A stretch of 64,000 bases of DNA from Weissella halotolerans DSM 20190 (GTDB lineage: Bacteria > Bacillota > Bacilli > Lactobacillales > Lactobacillaceae). Of this stretch, positions 36,086 through 45,248 are shown one piece after another. Location of the stretch: contig NZ_ATUU01000005.1 of NCBI RefSeq assembly GCF_000420365.1, positions 44,155 to 108,154 on the forward strand. The letters run 5' to 3'. Positions within the stretch are counted from its first letter, which is position 1, and each line of letters begins with the position of its first letter. The notes below the pieces were generated by a model. The model searched no databases and was not told the origin of the DNA. It was given only the letters and a program-made list of their open reading frames with translations. The position numbers and the translations under genes were made by a program.

Positions 36086-37135
36086 CTATTGTACATCTTG
36101 AGCTAAAGCCCAGGACATCACACCCGCTAATAACAGAGCCTGCCGACTCATAGATTGATTAACCGGTTTAACCTGTAAAATGCGATATGTTTTATTTTTG
36201 GCAAAGGCCGGAATTTGCTGGCCAGTCTGCCAACGTTGAGCATACGGCTGCAGCCTAACCCACTGACCAACTTTAAAGCCATCCCGTCTACGCATGTCCT
36301 GCTTGCCATGACAGGGTAAAGTAAGCACTTGACCAACCTTAATCAAGTTTGGATTCATAAGTCCATTTAAATCTGCTAACCGCTGCCAATCTGAGCCAAA
36401 GCGTTTGGCAATTTCCGTCAATGTATCGCCAGGACGAACGGTGTAGGTAGCAGTGCATGACAGTTGTCCTGCCTTAGCTTTAACTGGTTTGACTACACTT
36501 TCTGTTACCGGCCAATCACCAATCAAGACATTACCATCAACATGATAACCATGCCAATTATCGGTATATTGCCAAATTTGAATGCCCGGAGCGCTTGGAA
36601 ACCATTTAAAGAGATTGTCTACTTGATATGCCGGTCGGTTTGCCAGCGGATAGCCGGCCATCCACACTGCCTTAGGAAATTCCTTTAAAATACTTGCTAA
36701 ATCAACATGGCTATCTGTATAGGGTTTATAAGAATAGTACATGGGGGCATAACCTCGATTCTTCACCACCCGCATAAACGTTTTGATTGCGACCGTATTA
36801 GCCCTTCTTGAAGAGCTAGCATCTAACTCATAGTCACAGGCAATCAACGCCCCCGAGGCTAAGGTACGCTGAGCCAAATTAACAGCAAAGTCAGCCTCCT
36901 TAACCGCCCGCTTTTCATCCCCCGCAAAACGAGCAAAATGATAGCCAGCAACCTGCATACCAACCGCTTTTGCGTTTTTAACATGTTGTATAAACAAGGG
37001 GTCAACATAGCTAGTGCCTTCCGATATCTTTGCAATCATAAAACGTGCACCTTCTTGATACAGTTTTCGCATCTGGCCCAGACTCACCTGGTTATGATTT
37101 GATAAATCAATCCCGTATGCTTTAATCTTTACCAT
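36086..37135 (-). CDS. GH25 muramidase with LysM and C-terminal wall-binding domain
   Basis: 349 aa, no signal peptide. The GH25 catalytic domain spans 1-200 (YGIDLSNHNQ with the first acidic residue, ACDYELD near 107-113, IQIWQYTD near 187). One LysM repeat follows (YTVRPGDTLTEIAKRFG near 225-241). The C-terminal 75 residues match a domain frequent in phage endolysins of lactic acid bacteria (KVGQWVRLQPYA ... SWALAQDVQ). Missing signal peptide and domain order suggest an endolysin of phage origin, but no holin or other phage gene is near. The start at 37135 follows AGGAGG. Confidence 0.88.
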   Translation of the reverse strand: MVKIKAYGIDLSNHNQVSLGQMRKLYQEGARFMIAKISEGTSYVDPLFIQHVKNAKAVGMQVAGYHFARFAGDEKRAVKEADFAVNLAQRTLASGALIACDYELDASSSRRANTVAIKTFMRVVKNRGYAPMYYSYKPYTDSHVDLASILKEFPKAVWMAGYPLANRPAYQVDNLFKWFPSAPGIQIWQYTDNWHGYHVDGNVLIGDWPVTESVVKPVKAKAGQLSCTATYTVRPGDTLTEIAKRFGSDWQRLADLNGLMNPNLIKVGQVLTLPCHGKQDMRRRDGFKVGQWVRLQPYAQRWQTGQQIPAFAKNKTYRILQVKPVNQSMSRQALLLAGVMSWALAQDVQ

Positions 37136-37394
37136 CCTTGCCTGTCCTCCTAATCTACTGATCAGCAACCTTGTTTCTTGACGCCTACCTTACTAACGAT
37201 TAACAACTCACAAGTGTTTCATTAAACATCAGTCTTATTTAAAGGCATTGGCTTGCTAACCTATCTATTTCTTTACTCCACCCTGTTTCCTCTAACAAGT
37301 TTTTATTTATAATAGCTATTTTTTATATTAAACTAGATAGGACCAAAGCTGATGTCTTTAAAAGCTGATTTTTTAGAGTTGGAGAACGTGTAAC

Positions 37395-37739
37395 ATGAAT
37401 AACTATGAACAAGTACCTGCAGAAGTTAAAGGCTGGAATTGGGGAGCCTTCTTGTATAGTATTTTTTGGGGCTTTGGTAACAAGTCTTATCTTCCCCTTC
37501 TTTGCATGATTCCAGGTTTCAATCTTATCTGGATGTTTGTTGTTGGCTTTAAGGGTCAAGAATGGGCTTGGAAAAAGAGTTCCTACACTAATCGTGCTGA
37601 AGATATTCGAACTTTTCAAGCCATCCAAGCAACTTGGAACCGGGCGGGCTTGACCATGTTTATCTTGGTGGTAGTTTCCTTTGTCGCCCTTTTAATTTTT
37701 GCCTTAGCCTTTGGATGGCTAGCAAACGTTAATCAGTAG
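37395..37739 (+). CDS. Small membrane protein, DUF2628-like
   Basis: 114 aa, three hydrophobic segments. The start region PAEVKGWNWGAFLYSIFWGF and the central PLLCMIPGFNLIWMFVVGFKG fit small conserved proteins of lactobacilli, sometimes grouped with DUF2628. GGAG is 12 bases upstream. Function unknown. Confidence 0.7.
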   Translation: MNNYEQVPAEVKGWNWGAFLYSIFWGFGNKSYLPLLCMIPGFNLIWMFVVGFKGQEWAWKKSSYTNRAEDIRTFQAIQATWNRAGLTMFILVVVSFVALLIFALAFGWLANVNQ

Positions 37740-37837
37740 GATTCAGCCGTCAACCAGACGGCATACATACACTAAATGCCAGGTTGTAAGTATGCCTACA
37801 GTATGTCCAACACTATCTCATAATAGGAGAATTTAAG

Positions 37838-38278
37838 ATGACAGATAAAATTAGCTTTTCAGCTTTCGAAAAACGGGCACTTAAGGAACGGGCAGCAGAA
37901 TTACGACGTGAGCAGGAAAACAAGCGTAGCAAAAAGAACCCAGAAGCTGATGCTTTAGAGTTAATTGCTCAAATGGCACCTGAAAGTGCATATATGGCGG
38001 CAAAGATTCACGATTTAGTCCATGAACTTGCACCTAGGTTACATGCTAAAACATGGTACGGTATGCCGGCCTATGCGAACGATGATAATAAAATCGTCTT
38101 ATTCTTCCAGGATAAAGATAAGTTTGAGTCTCGTTACTCTACCCTTGGTTTTGAACAATATGCTAAACTTGATGATGGGGATGTGTGGCCAACTGCATTT
38201 GCTTTGGCTAGGTGGAATGACGACGTTGAAAAACAAGTAACCCAGTTGATTATTAAAGCCACAGCATCTAAACAATAA
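37838..38278 (+). CDS. DUF1801 (YdhG-like) protein
   Basis: 146 aa, cytosolic. The core LAPRLHAKTWYGMPAYAND near 65-83 and the later KFESRYSTLGFEQYAKLDDGD fit the DUF1801/YdhG family, one member of which is an iron chaperone. A charged Arg/Lys-rich helix (about 10-35) precedes the domain. AGGAGA precedes the start. Confidence 0.82.
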   Translation: MTDKISFSAFEKRALKERAAELRREQENKRSKKNPEADALELIAQMAPESAYMAAKIHDLVHELAPRLHAKTWYGMPAYANDDNKIVLFFQDKDKFESRYSTLGFEQYAKLDDGDVWPTAFALARWNDDVEKQVTQLIIKATASKQ

Positions 38279-38359
38279 AAAGCACTCACATTTGGGATAT
38301 AGAGGTCCAATAGGCTGAAGACTTAAAAAGCTGTCAAAAAAATTTGGAGGCTCATTAAT

Positions 38360-38977
38360 ATGAGTAGTAAAGAAGTTGGAGCGCCAAAGGCTCCTGAGAG
38401 TAAGGCACTAGGGATTATCTCTATTGTATTTGGGGCATTAGGACTTGTTATGTCGTGGATTCCTATTGTTAATAATGTTGCTGCTATTTTTGCCGGCATT
38501 GGTATTATTTTGGGAATTATCGCTTTGTTAGTTAACTTGCACAAGACGAAGTTGTTAGCAATTATTGGTACAGTATTGTCTGTCATTGCCGTTGGTATTG
38601 TGCTTGTTACCCAAAGCATGTACTCTAATGCGATTGATCACGCCACTAAGTCCGTCTCTACTAGTACTGAATCTGGTAGCTCAAAAACCAAGACTAGCGC
38701 TAATTTAAATCAAACTCACAAGTGGACAGAAGAAGAATATAATTCTCTTGCCGTTGGTGATGCTCTTACAGGGCAAGGCGGCGTAAGTCTAAAGGACATC
38801 GAGGCTAAGTATGGTAAGCCTAATACTTCATCTCAAGTTACTGTAAATGGTATGACTGTGAAGCAAGATGGTTGGACTAACATTGATGGAAACTTTGGTT
38901 CTGTAGTTGCTTTGCAATTCGTAAAACAAGATGATGGATCATGGTTGTTGTCAACTAAGAGCACCACTGACTTCTAA
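38360..38977 (+). CDS. Membrane-anchored protein, DUF4190-like plus BLIP-like C-terminal domain
   Basis: 205 aa. Two transmembrane segments (about 18-55 and 65-95, with GIISIVFGALGLVMSWIP) form a DUF4190-type hairpin. A Ser/Thr linker leads to a C-terminal domain with KWTEEEYNSLAVGDALTGQGG and LKDIEAKYGKP, resembling beta-lactamase-inhibitor-like DUF3862 repeats of secreted Firmicute proteins. Codon use is richer in G and T than its neighbours. Function unknown. Confidence 0.72.
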   Translation: MSSKEVGAPKAPESKALGIISIVFGALGLVMSWIPIVNNVAAIFAGIGIILGIIALLVNLHKTKLLAIIGTVLSVIAVGIVLVTQSMYSNAIDHATKSVSTSTESGSSKTKTSANLNQTHKWTEEEYNSLAVGDALTGQGGVSLKDIEAKYGKPNTSSQVTVNGMTVKQDGWTNIDGNFGSVVALQFVKQDDGSWLLSTKSTTDF

Positions 38978-39133
38978 AAATCTTCATTTTTCACCTTTAA
39001 ACAACTAAAAAGACACTTTACTAGTTGTTTGTACCACCAGACCCGAGCATGTCTATAAACTGCTCAATTTAGAATAGACATGTTAATTTTAACTTAACGT
39101 ATAATTGGCGACAATAAATCAACTTTTATTCAA

Positions 39134-39192
39134 AATAAAAAACCGCTCTAGAGTCTGATGTATAGCTAACAACAGCGCCCTAGAGCGGTTTA
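39134..39192. terminator. Terminator downstream of ssrA
   Basis: AAACCGCTCTAGGGC, 27-base loop, GACTCTAGAGCGGTTTTTT on the minus strand, 25 bases after tmRNA. Confidence 0.8.
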
Positions 39193-39219
39193 TTCATAAA
39201 TGTGTATAATCTACACGAA

Positions 39220-39579
39220 TGGAGCCGAGGGGAGTTGAACCCCTGTCCTGCCATTTCGCCACTAATACTTCTACGCTCATAGTCATGCTACTTAACATTC
39301 ATTAAGGGCACGCCACACAACACGGCGATCCCTTAACTAGGCTGATTATCCTCTTCACCTTAGCTCCAGCCGGAAACTAAGGTGCGCAGATTACTAATTT
39401 ATAAAACCGTCAGATAACCGGTAATCACAATTAAAGACGATCACGCCTGCTGGTTTTTAAGCAGCGACAGCGTAGTTGTTTGAATTGTTTGCAGTTAATT
39501 CTACTGAGTGGATTATAGAGACACAACCTCTAAGCGCCATACTAGCTCGAACAATGACAGTCGATTCCGTAACGACCCC
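39220..39579 (-). ncRNA. ssrA: tmRNA
   Basis: Transfer-messenger RNA, about 360 bases, which rescues stalled ribosomes and tags the peptide. The 5' GGGGTCG pairs perfectly with the 3' CGGCTCC, with discriminator A, and no CCA is encoded. The T-arm GGTTCAACTCCCC is present. The tag frame at 39492-39457 reads GCA AAC AAT TCA AAC AAC TAC GCT GTC GCT GCT TAA, tag ANNSNNYAVAA. An extended -10 (TGGTATAAT) lies just upstream at 39605-39597. Confidence 0.93.
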
Positions 39580-39665
39580 GAAATTGACTAACTCTAATTA
39601 TACCAAATTTTTCAACTTACGTCCTTATTTTCACTATTTGTTCTTTTTATCAGCAAATTAACCTC

Positions 39666-39693
39666 TTGTTTTTACTTTTAGTTCGTATATAAT
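39666..39693 (+). promoter_or_regulatory. Promoter of guaC
   Basis: TTGTTT and TATAAT are 16 bases apart. Transcription would start about 39700, inside a perfect inverted repeat. Confidence 0.6.
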
Positions 39694-39696
39694 ATG

Positions 39697-39724
39697 TTAT
39701 TGGTTGCTTGAAAGCAACCAATAA
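39697..39724 (+). promoter_or_regulatory. 12-base perfect inverted repeat at the guaC transcription start
   Basis: TTATTGGTTGCT, TGAA, AGCAACCAATAA. Position directly after the -10 suits an operator, or a 5' mRNA hairpin. No protein can be assigned. Confidence 0.55.
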
Positions 39725-39758
39725 ACGTAAAACACGAATATTGAAAGAGGCCAACTTA

Positions 39759-40745
39759 ATGACTAACCATGAAGTCTTTGATTATGAAAATATTCAATTA
39801 ATTCCCAAAAAATGTGTATTGACCAGCCGTTCGCAGGCTGATACCCGTGTTACCTTGGGCCCACACACCTTTAAATTACCTGTCATTCCTGCCAATATGC
39901 AAACCGTCATCAGCGAAGATTTAGCCATTCAACTGGGGCAAGCTGATTATTTCTATGTCATGCACCGGTTTGAACCAGAAAAGCGAGCTGCCTTTATCGA
40001 ACGGGCCCATGAAAGTGGTACCTTCGCCTCCATTTCAATTGGGGTCAAGGAGGCTGAATATGCCTTCGTCGATGAATTAGTAGCCGCAAACTTAACTCCA
40101 GAATACATCACTATCGATATTGCCCACGGCTATGCTGATTCGGTTATCAACATGATTCACTACCTTAAGGACCATTTGCCTGAAAGTTTCATCATTGCTG
40201 GTAATATTGCTACCCCAGATGCGGTCATCGCCTTAGAAGCTGCCGGTGCGGATGCAACCAAGGTTGGTGTTGGTCCAGGTATGGCCTGCATCACTAAATT
40301 AAAAACTGGGTTTGGTACGGCAGGTTGGCAATTAGCAGCCATTGCCAACTGTGCCGCAGTAGCGACGAAACCCATCATCGCTGACGGTGGCATTCGTTAT
40401 AATGGCGACCTAGCAAAATCAATCCGGTTTGGGGCAACCATGATTATGGTTGGTTCCCTCTTTGCTGGCCACCAAGAGAGCCCAGGTGACATCATGGAAT
40501 TAGACGGCACCATGTATAAAATATACTTTGGTTCTGCCTCTCAATTCCAAAAAGGAGAATATAAAAACGTCGAAGGTAAGAAACTCTTGATACCTTACCG
40601 CGGTAAGATCAATGACACCCTCCGTGAAATGCAAGAAGATTTACAATCTGCTATTTCCTATGCTGGCGGTCGTGTCCTTAGTGATTTAACCAAAGTTGAC
40701 TATGTTATCATTCCTAACCCGGTCACCAATGGTGATCACCGCTAG
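39759..40745 (+). CDS. guaC: GMP reductase
   Basis: Converts GMP to IMP with NADPH for purine salvage. 328 aa of the IMPDH/GMPR barrel. The catalytic cysteine loop [12 protein letters not shown] is near 183-194, [17 protein letters not shown] near 206 and the flap [17 protein letters not shown] near 259-275. No CBS domains, which separates it from IMP dehydrogenase. I chose the ATG at 39759 ([16 protein letters not shown]) after GAGG; the frame upstream reaches into the promoter. Confidence 0.95.
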   Translation: MTNHEVFDYENIQLIPKKCVLTSRSQADTRVTLGPHTFKLPVIPANMQTVISEDLAIQLGQADYFYVMHRFEPEKRAAFIERAHESGTFASISIGVKEAEYAFVDELVAANLTPEYITIDIAHGYADSVINMIHYLKDHLPESFIIAGNIATPDAVIALEAAGADATKVGVGPGMACITKLKTGFGTAGWQLAAIANCAAVATKPIIADGGIRYNGDLAKSIRFGATMIMVGSLFAGHQESPGDIMELDGTMYKIYFGSASQFQKGEYKNVEGKKLLIPYRGKINDTLREMQEDLQSAISYAGGRVLSDLTKVDYVIIPNPVTNGDHR

Positions 40746-40775
40746 CCCCTTCTAAAACTTAAACTTCTTAGACAG

Positions 40776-40809
40776 CAAAAAAGCACCCTGCGCGTTAGGG
40801 TGCTTTTTC
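40776..40809 (+). terminator. Terminator of guaC
   Basis: AAAAAAGCACCCT, GCGCGTT, AGGGTGCTTTTT. Confidence 0.9.
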
Positions 40810-40935
40810 TATCAAGTTGCCAAGGTGTCTCATGATAATGTGTTCATTATATACGACTTGACAGCACTTTGAATAAGTACATTATACCGCATCACCAGAT
40901 AAAAACCTACTCTTTGCTATTCAAATTAACAGTCA

Positions 40936-41184
40936 TTACGCTAGGTTAACCTCAACTAAGGGAATCGTCTCCGTTTTAATATAGGCTGCCATCACGCTGC
41001 GTACCTTTTTCCACCGCGGTTCTCGGTGACCATCCACAATCCAATCATATTGACTCAACTGTAACGCTACTCGTTTAACCTCTTCTGCCGTTAAATTTTC
41101 ATTTACCCGTTCTAATTTGAACTCTTTGCGCTTCAGCCCTTGCTTACCTTCATGACATAAAAAGGATAGTTGTAGTGTTTTCAT
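40936..41184 (-). CDS. DUF2922-like small protein
   Basis: 82 aa, no signal or membrane segment. Its layout (MKTLQLSFLCHEGK, later LTAEEVKRVALQLSQYDWIV) resembles DUF2922 proteins, which occur paired with a DUF1659-like gene in Bacilli. Function unknown. It lies 13 bases after its partner. Confidence 0.65.
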   Translation of the reverse strand: MKTLQLSFLCHEGKQGLKRKEFKLERVNENLTAEEVKRVALQLSQYDWIVDGHREPRWKKVRSVMAAYIKTETIPLVEVNLA

Positions 41185-41197
41185 CCAATCCCCCCTT

Positions 41198-41440
41198 TTA
41201 ATTTGGCATTGGCCATACTTTTTGCTCAGTTACCAAAATGTGACTTATTTTTTGTTCTTGTCCCAAAGCCTCAAATAATTGCCCTAAGGCGACCAATTCT
41301 TCAAAGCCTACATGGTCACGTACAAAAAGTGAACGAACTTGTTGGAGTTGTGTTTGCCCCGCTACTTGTCCATAATATTGGACCCGTTTTGGTTTAGCAG
41401 TCAGCCCGGCTTTTTGTTGAGATTTCGTTTGTACGGTCAT
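41198..41440 (-). CDS. Small protein paired with the DUF2922-like gene (DUF1659-like)
   Basis: 80 aa, basic N-terminus (QTKSQQKAGLTAKPKR) and a compact second half (FEELVALGQLFEALGQEQKISHILVTEQK). The pairing suggests DUF1659, but sequence evidence alone is weak. AAGGAGG precedes the start. Confidence 0.6.
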   Translation of the reverse strand: MTVQTKSQQKAGLTAKPKRVQYYGQVAGQTQLQQVRSLFVRDHVGFEELVALGQLFEALGQEQKISHILVTEQKVWPMPN

Positions 41441-41506
41441 GTTATCCTCCTTTTTAAGGTTGCGTTAGTTGTCAATGCATTGACATCCCTATTAACGATG
41501 GACTAA

Positions 41507-41540
41507 CAAAAAAGGATGCGTCTAAATGACACACCCTTTC
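41507..41540 (-). terminator. Terminator of rny
   Basis: GGGTGTGTC, ATTTA, GACGCATCC with one GU pair, followed by UUUUUUG. Confidence 0.8.
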
Positions 41541-41542
41541 TC

Positions 41543-43105
41543 TTACTTTGCGTATTCAACTGACCGTGATTCACGAATCACAGTAACCTTAATATGGCCT
41601 GGATAGTCTAGCTCATCCTCAATTTGGTCCTTGATATCATGTGCTAAGACTGTCGCTTCCAAATCGGAAACGGCTGCCGGTTCAACAATTACCCGAACCT
41701 CACGACCAGCTTGAATAGCGTATGACTTTTCAACACCATTAAAGTTATTCGCAATATTCTCCAATTGCTTTAACCGTTGTACATAATTCTCAAGCGACTC
41801 TGAACGAGCCCCAGGTCGAGCAGCTGAAATCGAATCTGCTGCTGCTACTAACTCAGCAATTACTGAATCAGCTTCCACATCCCCATGATGAGAAGCAATC
41901 GCATTAATTACTTCAGGGCGCTCATGGTACTTTGTTGCCAGTTCCACCCCAAGTTCAACATGCGATCCATCAACATCATGATCAACTGCTTTACCAATAT
42001 CGTGCAACAATCCTGCGCGCTTAGCAAGCGTAACATCTTCATTTAACTCGGCCGCCAACAGACCGGTCAATTTTGCAACCTCGATAGAATGAACCAAAAC
42101 ATTTTGTCCGTAACTTGTGCGGTAGTTTAATCGTCCAACCGTTTTAATCAAGTCCGGATGCATATTATGAATACCTAAATCAAAGACAGCTTGTTCACCA
42201 ACTTCACGGATATGTTCATCCATTTCCTTGCGTGACTTCTCAGCCATTTCCTCAATCCGTGCCGGATGAATCCGACCATCGGCAATTAACTTTTCCAACG
42301 TATTCTTTGCCACTTCACGACGAATAGGATCATACCCACTCAAGACGACTGCCTCAGGAGTATCATCAATGATGACATCAATTCCCGTTACAGTTTCTAA
42401 GGCCCGTATATTACGACCCTCGCGCCCGATAATTCGTCCCTTCATATCATCGTTAGGTAAGTTAACTACTGATACCGTAGTTTCGGCAACCATATCAGCT
42501 GCAGAACGCTGAATGGCATCGACGACCAAATTCTTAGCCCGTCTTTCAGCCTCCGCACTTGCCTGGGCATCACTTTCCTTAATCATAACAGCTCGATCCC
42601 GTACTAAGTCTTCCTTAGTCTCCGTTATAATACGGTCACGCGCCTCTTCACGGCTTAACTGCGCAATCGCATTTAACTTGGTCTCTTGCTCTTCTAACAA
42701 GGCTTCTGCATGCTTTTGTTTATCGTTCACACTTTGCTTTTGCTGATCAAGTTTGCGTTCCTTTTCAGCAATCACATCTTCCCGCTTTTGTAAGGAAGCA
42801 TCTTTTCTATCTAAGACAGATTCACGACTTACCAAACGATCTTCTTGACGTTTAACTTCTGAGCGACGCTCCTGAAGTTCCCGTTCAATCCGATCTTGGT
42901 AACGTTGGCTTTCATCACGCGCTTCAACTAAGGTCGACTTTTTTAATTGTTCTGCCTCAACTGTTGCTTGTTTTGTGATATCTGCTGCATTTTTATGAGC
43001 ATCTGATAACCGCTGATTAATGACCTTATCGGCCCGACGGTAACCAAAATAACCCCCGATTACGATTGCAATAAGCGACACAAGAATCAACATAAAAATA
43101 GTCAT
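41543..43105 (-). CDS. rny: Ribonuclease Y
   Basis: Membrane-anchored endoribonuclease that starts mRNA decay. 520 aa: one transmembrane helix (about 3-20), a long coiled coil (about 30-200), a KH domain ([19 protein letters not shown] near 227-245) and an HD domain with [19 protein letters not shown] near 363-381. Length and order are standard. It lies downstream of the P-ATPase-like gene, with a terminator between. Confidence 0.96.
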   Translation of the reverse strand: MTIFMLILVSLIAIVIGGYFGYRRADKVINQRLSDAHKNAADITKQATVEAEQLKKSTLVEARDESQRYQDRIERELQERRSEVKRQEDRLVSRESVLDRKDASLQKREDVIAEKERKLDQQKQSVNDKQKHAEALLEEQETKLNAIAQLSREEARDRIITETKEDLVRDRAVMIKESDAQASAEAERRAKNLVVDAIQRSAADMVAETTVSVVNLPNDDMKGRIIGREGRNIRALETVTGIDVIIDDTPEAVVLSGYDPIRREVAKNTLEKLIADGRIHPARIEEMAEKSRKEMDEHIREVGEQAVFDLGIHNMHPDLIKTVGRLNYRTSYGQNVLVHSIEVAKLTGLLAAELNEDVTLAKRAGLLHDIGKAVDHDVDGSHVELGVELATKYHERPEVINAIASHHGDVEADSVIAELVAAADSISAARPGARSESLENYVQRLKQLENIANNFNGVEKSYAIQAGREVRVIVEPAAVSDLEATVLAHDIKDQIEDELDYPGHIKVTVIRESRSVEYAK

Positions 43106-43225
43106 CTTGTCTCTCCCATTTAATTGTAGAGAGTAATCTACAAATAGTATCCACGTACCCTAAGGCACAGCTTTTATTTTAGACTTTTCCACAGCACCTG
43201 TCAATTGACCGGCCGGTAATCAAAC

Positions 43226-43258
43226 GAAAAATAGGCACCCAACAAATTGGATACCTAT
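43226..43258 (-). terminator. Terminator after the P-ATPase-like gene
   Basis: ATAGGTATCCAA, TTTG, TTGGGTGCCTAT followed by UUUUUCG. Confidence 0.75.
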
Positions 43259-43271
43259 CCCCTAAATTCAT

Positions 43272-44858
43272 TTAACGATGTTTGCTTTGCCAACGGGTGC
43301 TTTGTTTAATCCACCAGGTAACTAAGGACCGGATAATCACTGCTAAAATTGGGGTTAGCCAAAAGGTAGCAATCAACACCTGTAATCCAGCTGTCATGAG
43401 CACCATCACTAATAAGACTAACTGCCAAAGGCGGAGCGTTTGATGGTCAATGCGATACAAATCATCGGCCGCCGTATATAAGTCATTTAAATTAGTTAGA
43501 TTTTTTATCACAATATCTGCTTGTGAAACGTTATTACCCACCGCAATCGTTACCGTCGGCTGTAGTTCAGTCGCCTTGTACTGGTTCGTAATTAATAAAG
43601 AAGGTTGCTCATTGAGCCAGGTGTGTTGTTGTTGTTGTTTTTGATCCGGATTTAATCCGGCCCGAACATCAACCAACGTTGCCATCATCTCCATTAATTT
43701 TTGCACAGATCCTGTGGTATCCGTAGTTGCCACCCGAACCTGCATATTATGTTGGCTAAAGAAATGATCAAAACGCATAAGCGAGCGATGAATTGATGCA
43801 CTGAAGCTCAGCGCACCAATCACCCTGCGATCCAAAACTAATAAACTAACTGAATCACCCAGGGCAATAATCGCATCAAGTCGACGTTGATCGACTGCAT
43901 AGTTTTGATTCAAGGCATAGGAAGCTGATACTAGCTTAAAGCGCTGGCCTAAAACCTCACCCTGCACGCCCACTGAAAGCATTGGAATCACGTCTTGAGC
44001 TTCACCGGGATAAACACCATACTCACGCGCATAGTCCTGCACTGCATCCGCTAAAGGACCACCAAGCGCCGCTTCCAAACTTGTCATAATTGTTAGCACA
44101 TCAAAATCACTATAGCCATCATCTAGTGAGCTAGCCGTATAGATAACATATTGATCAGCAGTCAGAATACCTGCCTTCTCCGTTACAACATTTTTAATCT
44201 CTTTTAAGGCTAAAAGTTGCTCTGGATCCGTAACAATCAAGCCCATTCGACGTAAGCGAGTCACAACCTGCATCCGACGAAAGGCGGCCCAAATTAAAGG
44301 CCAACGAGGATCAATGATTAATAGCGATGCAGTCGCCAATGTCAATCCGACTTGCCAGTTTATCGTTAAACCAAAAAACAAGAGACTGTATAAGCTCAGA
44401 AAACCAGCAATCCAGGTCATTTGTTGCGCTGCAACTTGCATCGGCCTAGATGCCGGCCATGCACGCTCAGCACCTTGACTCCAACTTAGCGTCAAATACA
44501 ACATCACCAGCCCAACCAGTAATAAGGGCAAGGTCATGAAACTTAAGAGCCCACTGTCTTCCGGAGCAAGGTATAACCAAACGACCACACTATACCAAGC
44601 TAACTGACCTAAAATGGGTAACCACAAGGTTGTATAGGTTTGCTCCTTGTCTTGACGAAAGGCTTGAATCAACATTTCAACCGTTGTCCAAAGCAGCAAA
44701 CATCCAGTCAGCCCAATCAGACCATAAAAGACCGTTGCGTTAGCTGTTGTCAATACTACCTGTTGGCCCCAGCGTAAAGGCATAACCAGTGCGGAAATAA
44801 AGGCCAGTATACCGGCAACGAAAGCATAACGTTTATAGTGTAACTGAAGGTTTTGCAT
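43272..44858 (-). CDS. Catalytically degenerate P1B-type ATPase-like membrane protein
   Basis: 528 aa. Sequence order follows a P1B ATPase without its function. About six hydrophobic segments fill 1-170. LATASLLIIDPRWPLIWAA (174-192) stands where the metal-binding CPC motif is expected, but reads DPR. GLIVTDPEQLLALKEIKNVV then TEKAGILTADQY (226-237) stand where DKTGTLT would be, so the phosphorylated Asp is Glu and the following T is A. SLEAALGGPLADAV (260-273) replaces the nucleotide-binding SEHPLA. ATTDTTGSV (377-385) replaces TGD, and VTIAVGNNVSQADIVI (436-451) fits the usual GIAMG-ADIVL segment, followed by two final helices. The GDGxND hinge is not seen. It cannot transport by the usual mechanism; a sensor or scaffold role is possible but is inference. 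Lies upstream of rny. Confidence 0.75.
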   Translation of the reverse strand: MQNLQLHYKRYAFVAGILAFISALVMPLRWGQQVVLTTANATVFYGLIGLTGCLLLWTTVEMLIQAFRQDKEQTYTTLWLPILGQLAWYSVVVWLYLAPEDSGLLSFMTLPLLLVGLVMLYLTLSWSQGAERAWPASRPMQVAAQQMTWIAGFLSLYSLLFFGLTINWQVGLTLATASLLIIDPRWPLIWAAFRRMQVVTRLRRMGLIVTDPEQLLALKEIKNVVTEKAGILTADQYVIYTASSLDDGYSDFDVLTIMTSLEAALGGPLADAVQDYAREYGVYPGEAQDVIPMLSVGVQGEVLGQRFKLVSASYALNQNYAVDQRRLDAIIALGDSVSLLVLDRRVIGALSFSASIHRSLMRFDHFFSQHNMQVRVATTDTTGSVQKLMEMMATLVDVRAGLNPDQKQQQQHTWLNEQPSLLITNQYKATELQPTVTIAVGNNVSQADIVIKNLTNLNDLYTAADDLYRIDHQTLRLWQLVLLVMVLMTAGLQVLIATFWLTPILAVIIRSLVTWWIKQSTRWQSKHR

Positions 44859-44890
44859 CTGCTAACTCCTTTATTTGTCTACTGATTACT

Positions 44891-44925
44891 AAAAAAAGCG
44901 CATCCCAATCTTGGGACACGCTTTT
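44891..44925 (-). terminator. Terminator of the tRNA-fMet/tRNA-Ser unit
   Basis: AAGCGTGTCCCAA, GA, TTGGGATGCGCTT followed by UUUUU. Confidence 0.88.
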
Positions 44926-44929
44926 GGGA

Positions 44930-45019
44930 AGGAGAATGTGGGATTCGAACCCACGCGCCGGTTTCCCGACCTGACGGTTTTCAAGACCGTTCCCTTCAGC
45001 CAGACTTGGGTAATTCTCC
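44930..45019 (-). tRNA. tRNA-Ser(TGA)
   Basis: Complete cloverleaf with long variable arm. Acceptor GGAGAAT/ATTCTCC, anticodon arm ACGGT-CTTGAAA-ACCGT with anticodon TGA, and T arm GTGGGTTCGAATCCCAC. No CCA is encoded; the base at the discriminator position (44930) is U, where bacterial tRNA-Ser usually has G. Confidence 0.95.
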
Positions 45020-45024
45020 ATAAA

Positions 45025-45098
45025 TTGCGGGAGTAGGATTTGAACCTACGACCTTCGGGTTATGGGCCCGACGAGCTACCAGACTGCTCCATCCCGCG
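45025..45098 (-). tRNA. tRNA-fMet(CAT), initiator
   Basis: Anticodon CAT. Initiator features are a C1/A72 mismatch (CGCGGG against CCCGCA) and three G-C pairs next to the anticodon loop (GGG-CCCATAA-CCC flank). It is the upstream member of the two-tRNA unit. Confidence 0.95.
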
Positions 45099-45248
45099 AT
45101 AATAATATAAGTATTGCCTTAGGAAGTACATCCCCTAACAACAATTACTTATATTACACTAAAAAGCCAAAATGGTCAACCAACTTTTTGACTACTATGT
45201 TTATTTTTGTTAATAGTCAGTTTTTAATTCGTTACTTACAGTATCCCC

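Noticed and set aside
39476..39661. Open frame on the plus strand over the tmRNA
   Set aside because: It is antisense to the tmRNA and its promoter; no ribosome-binding site.
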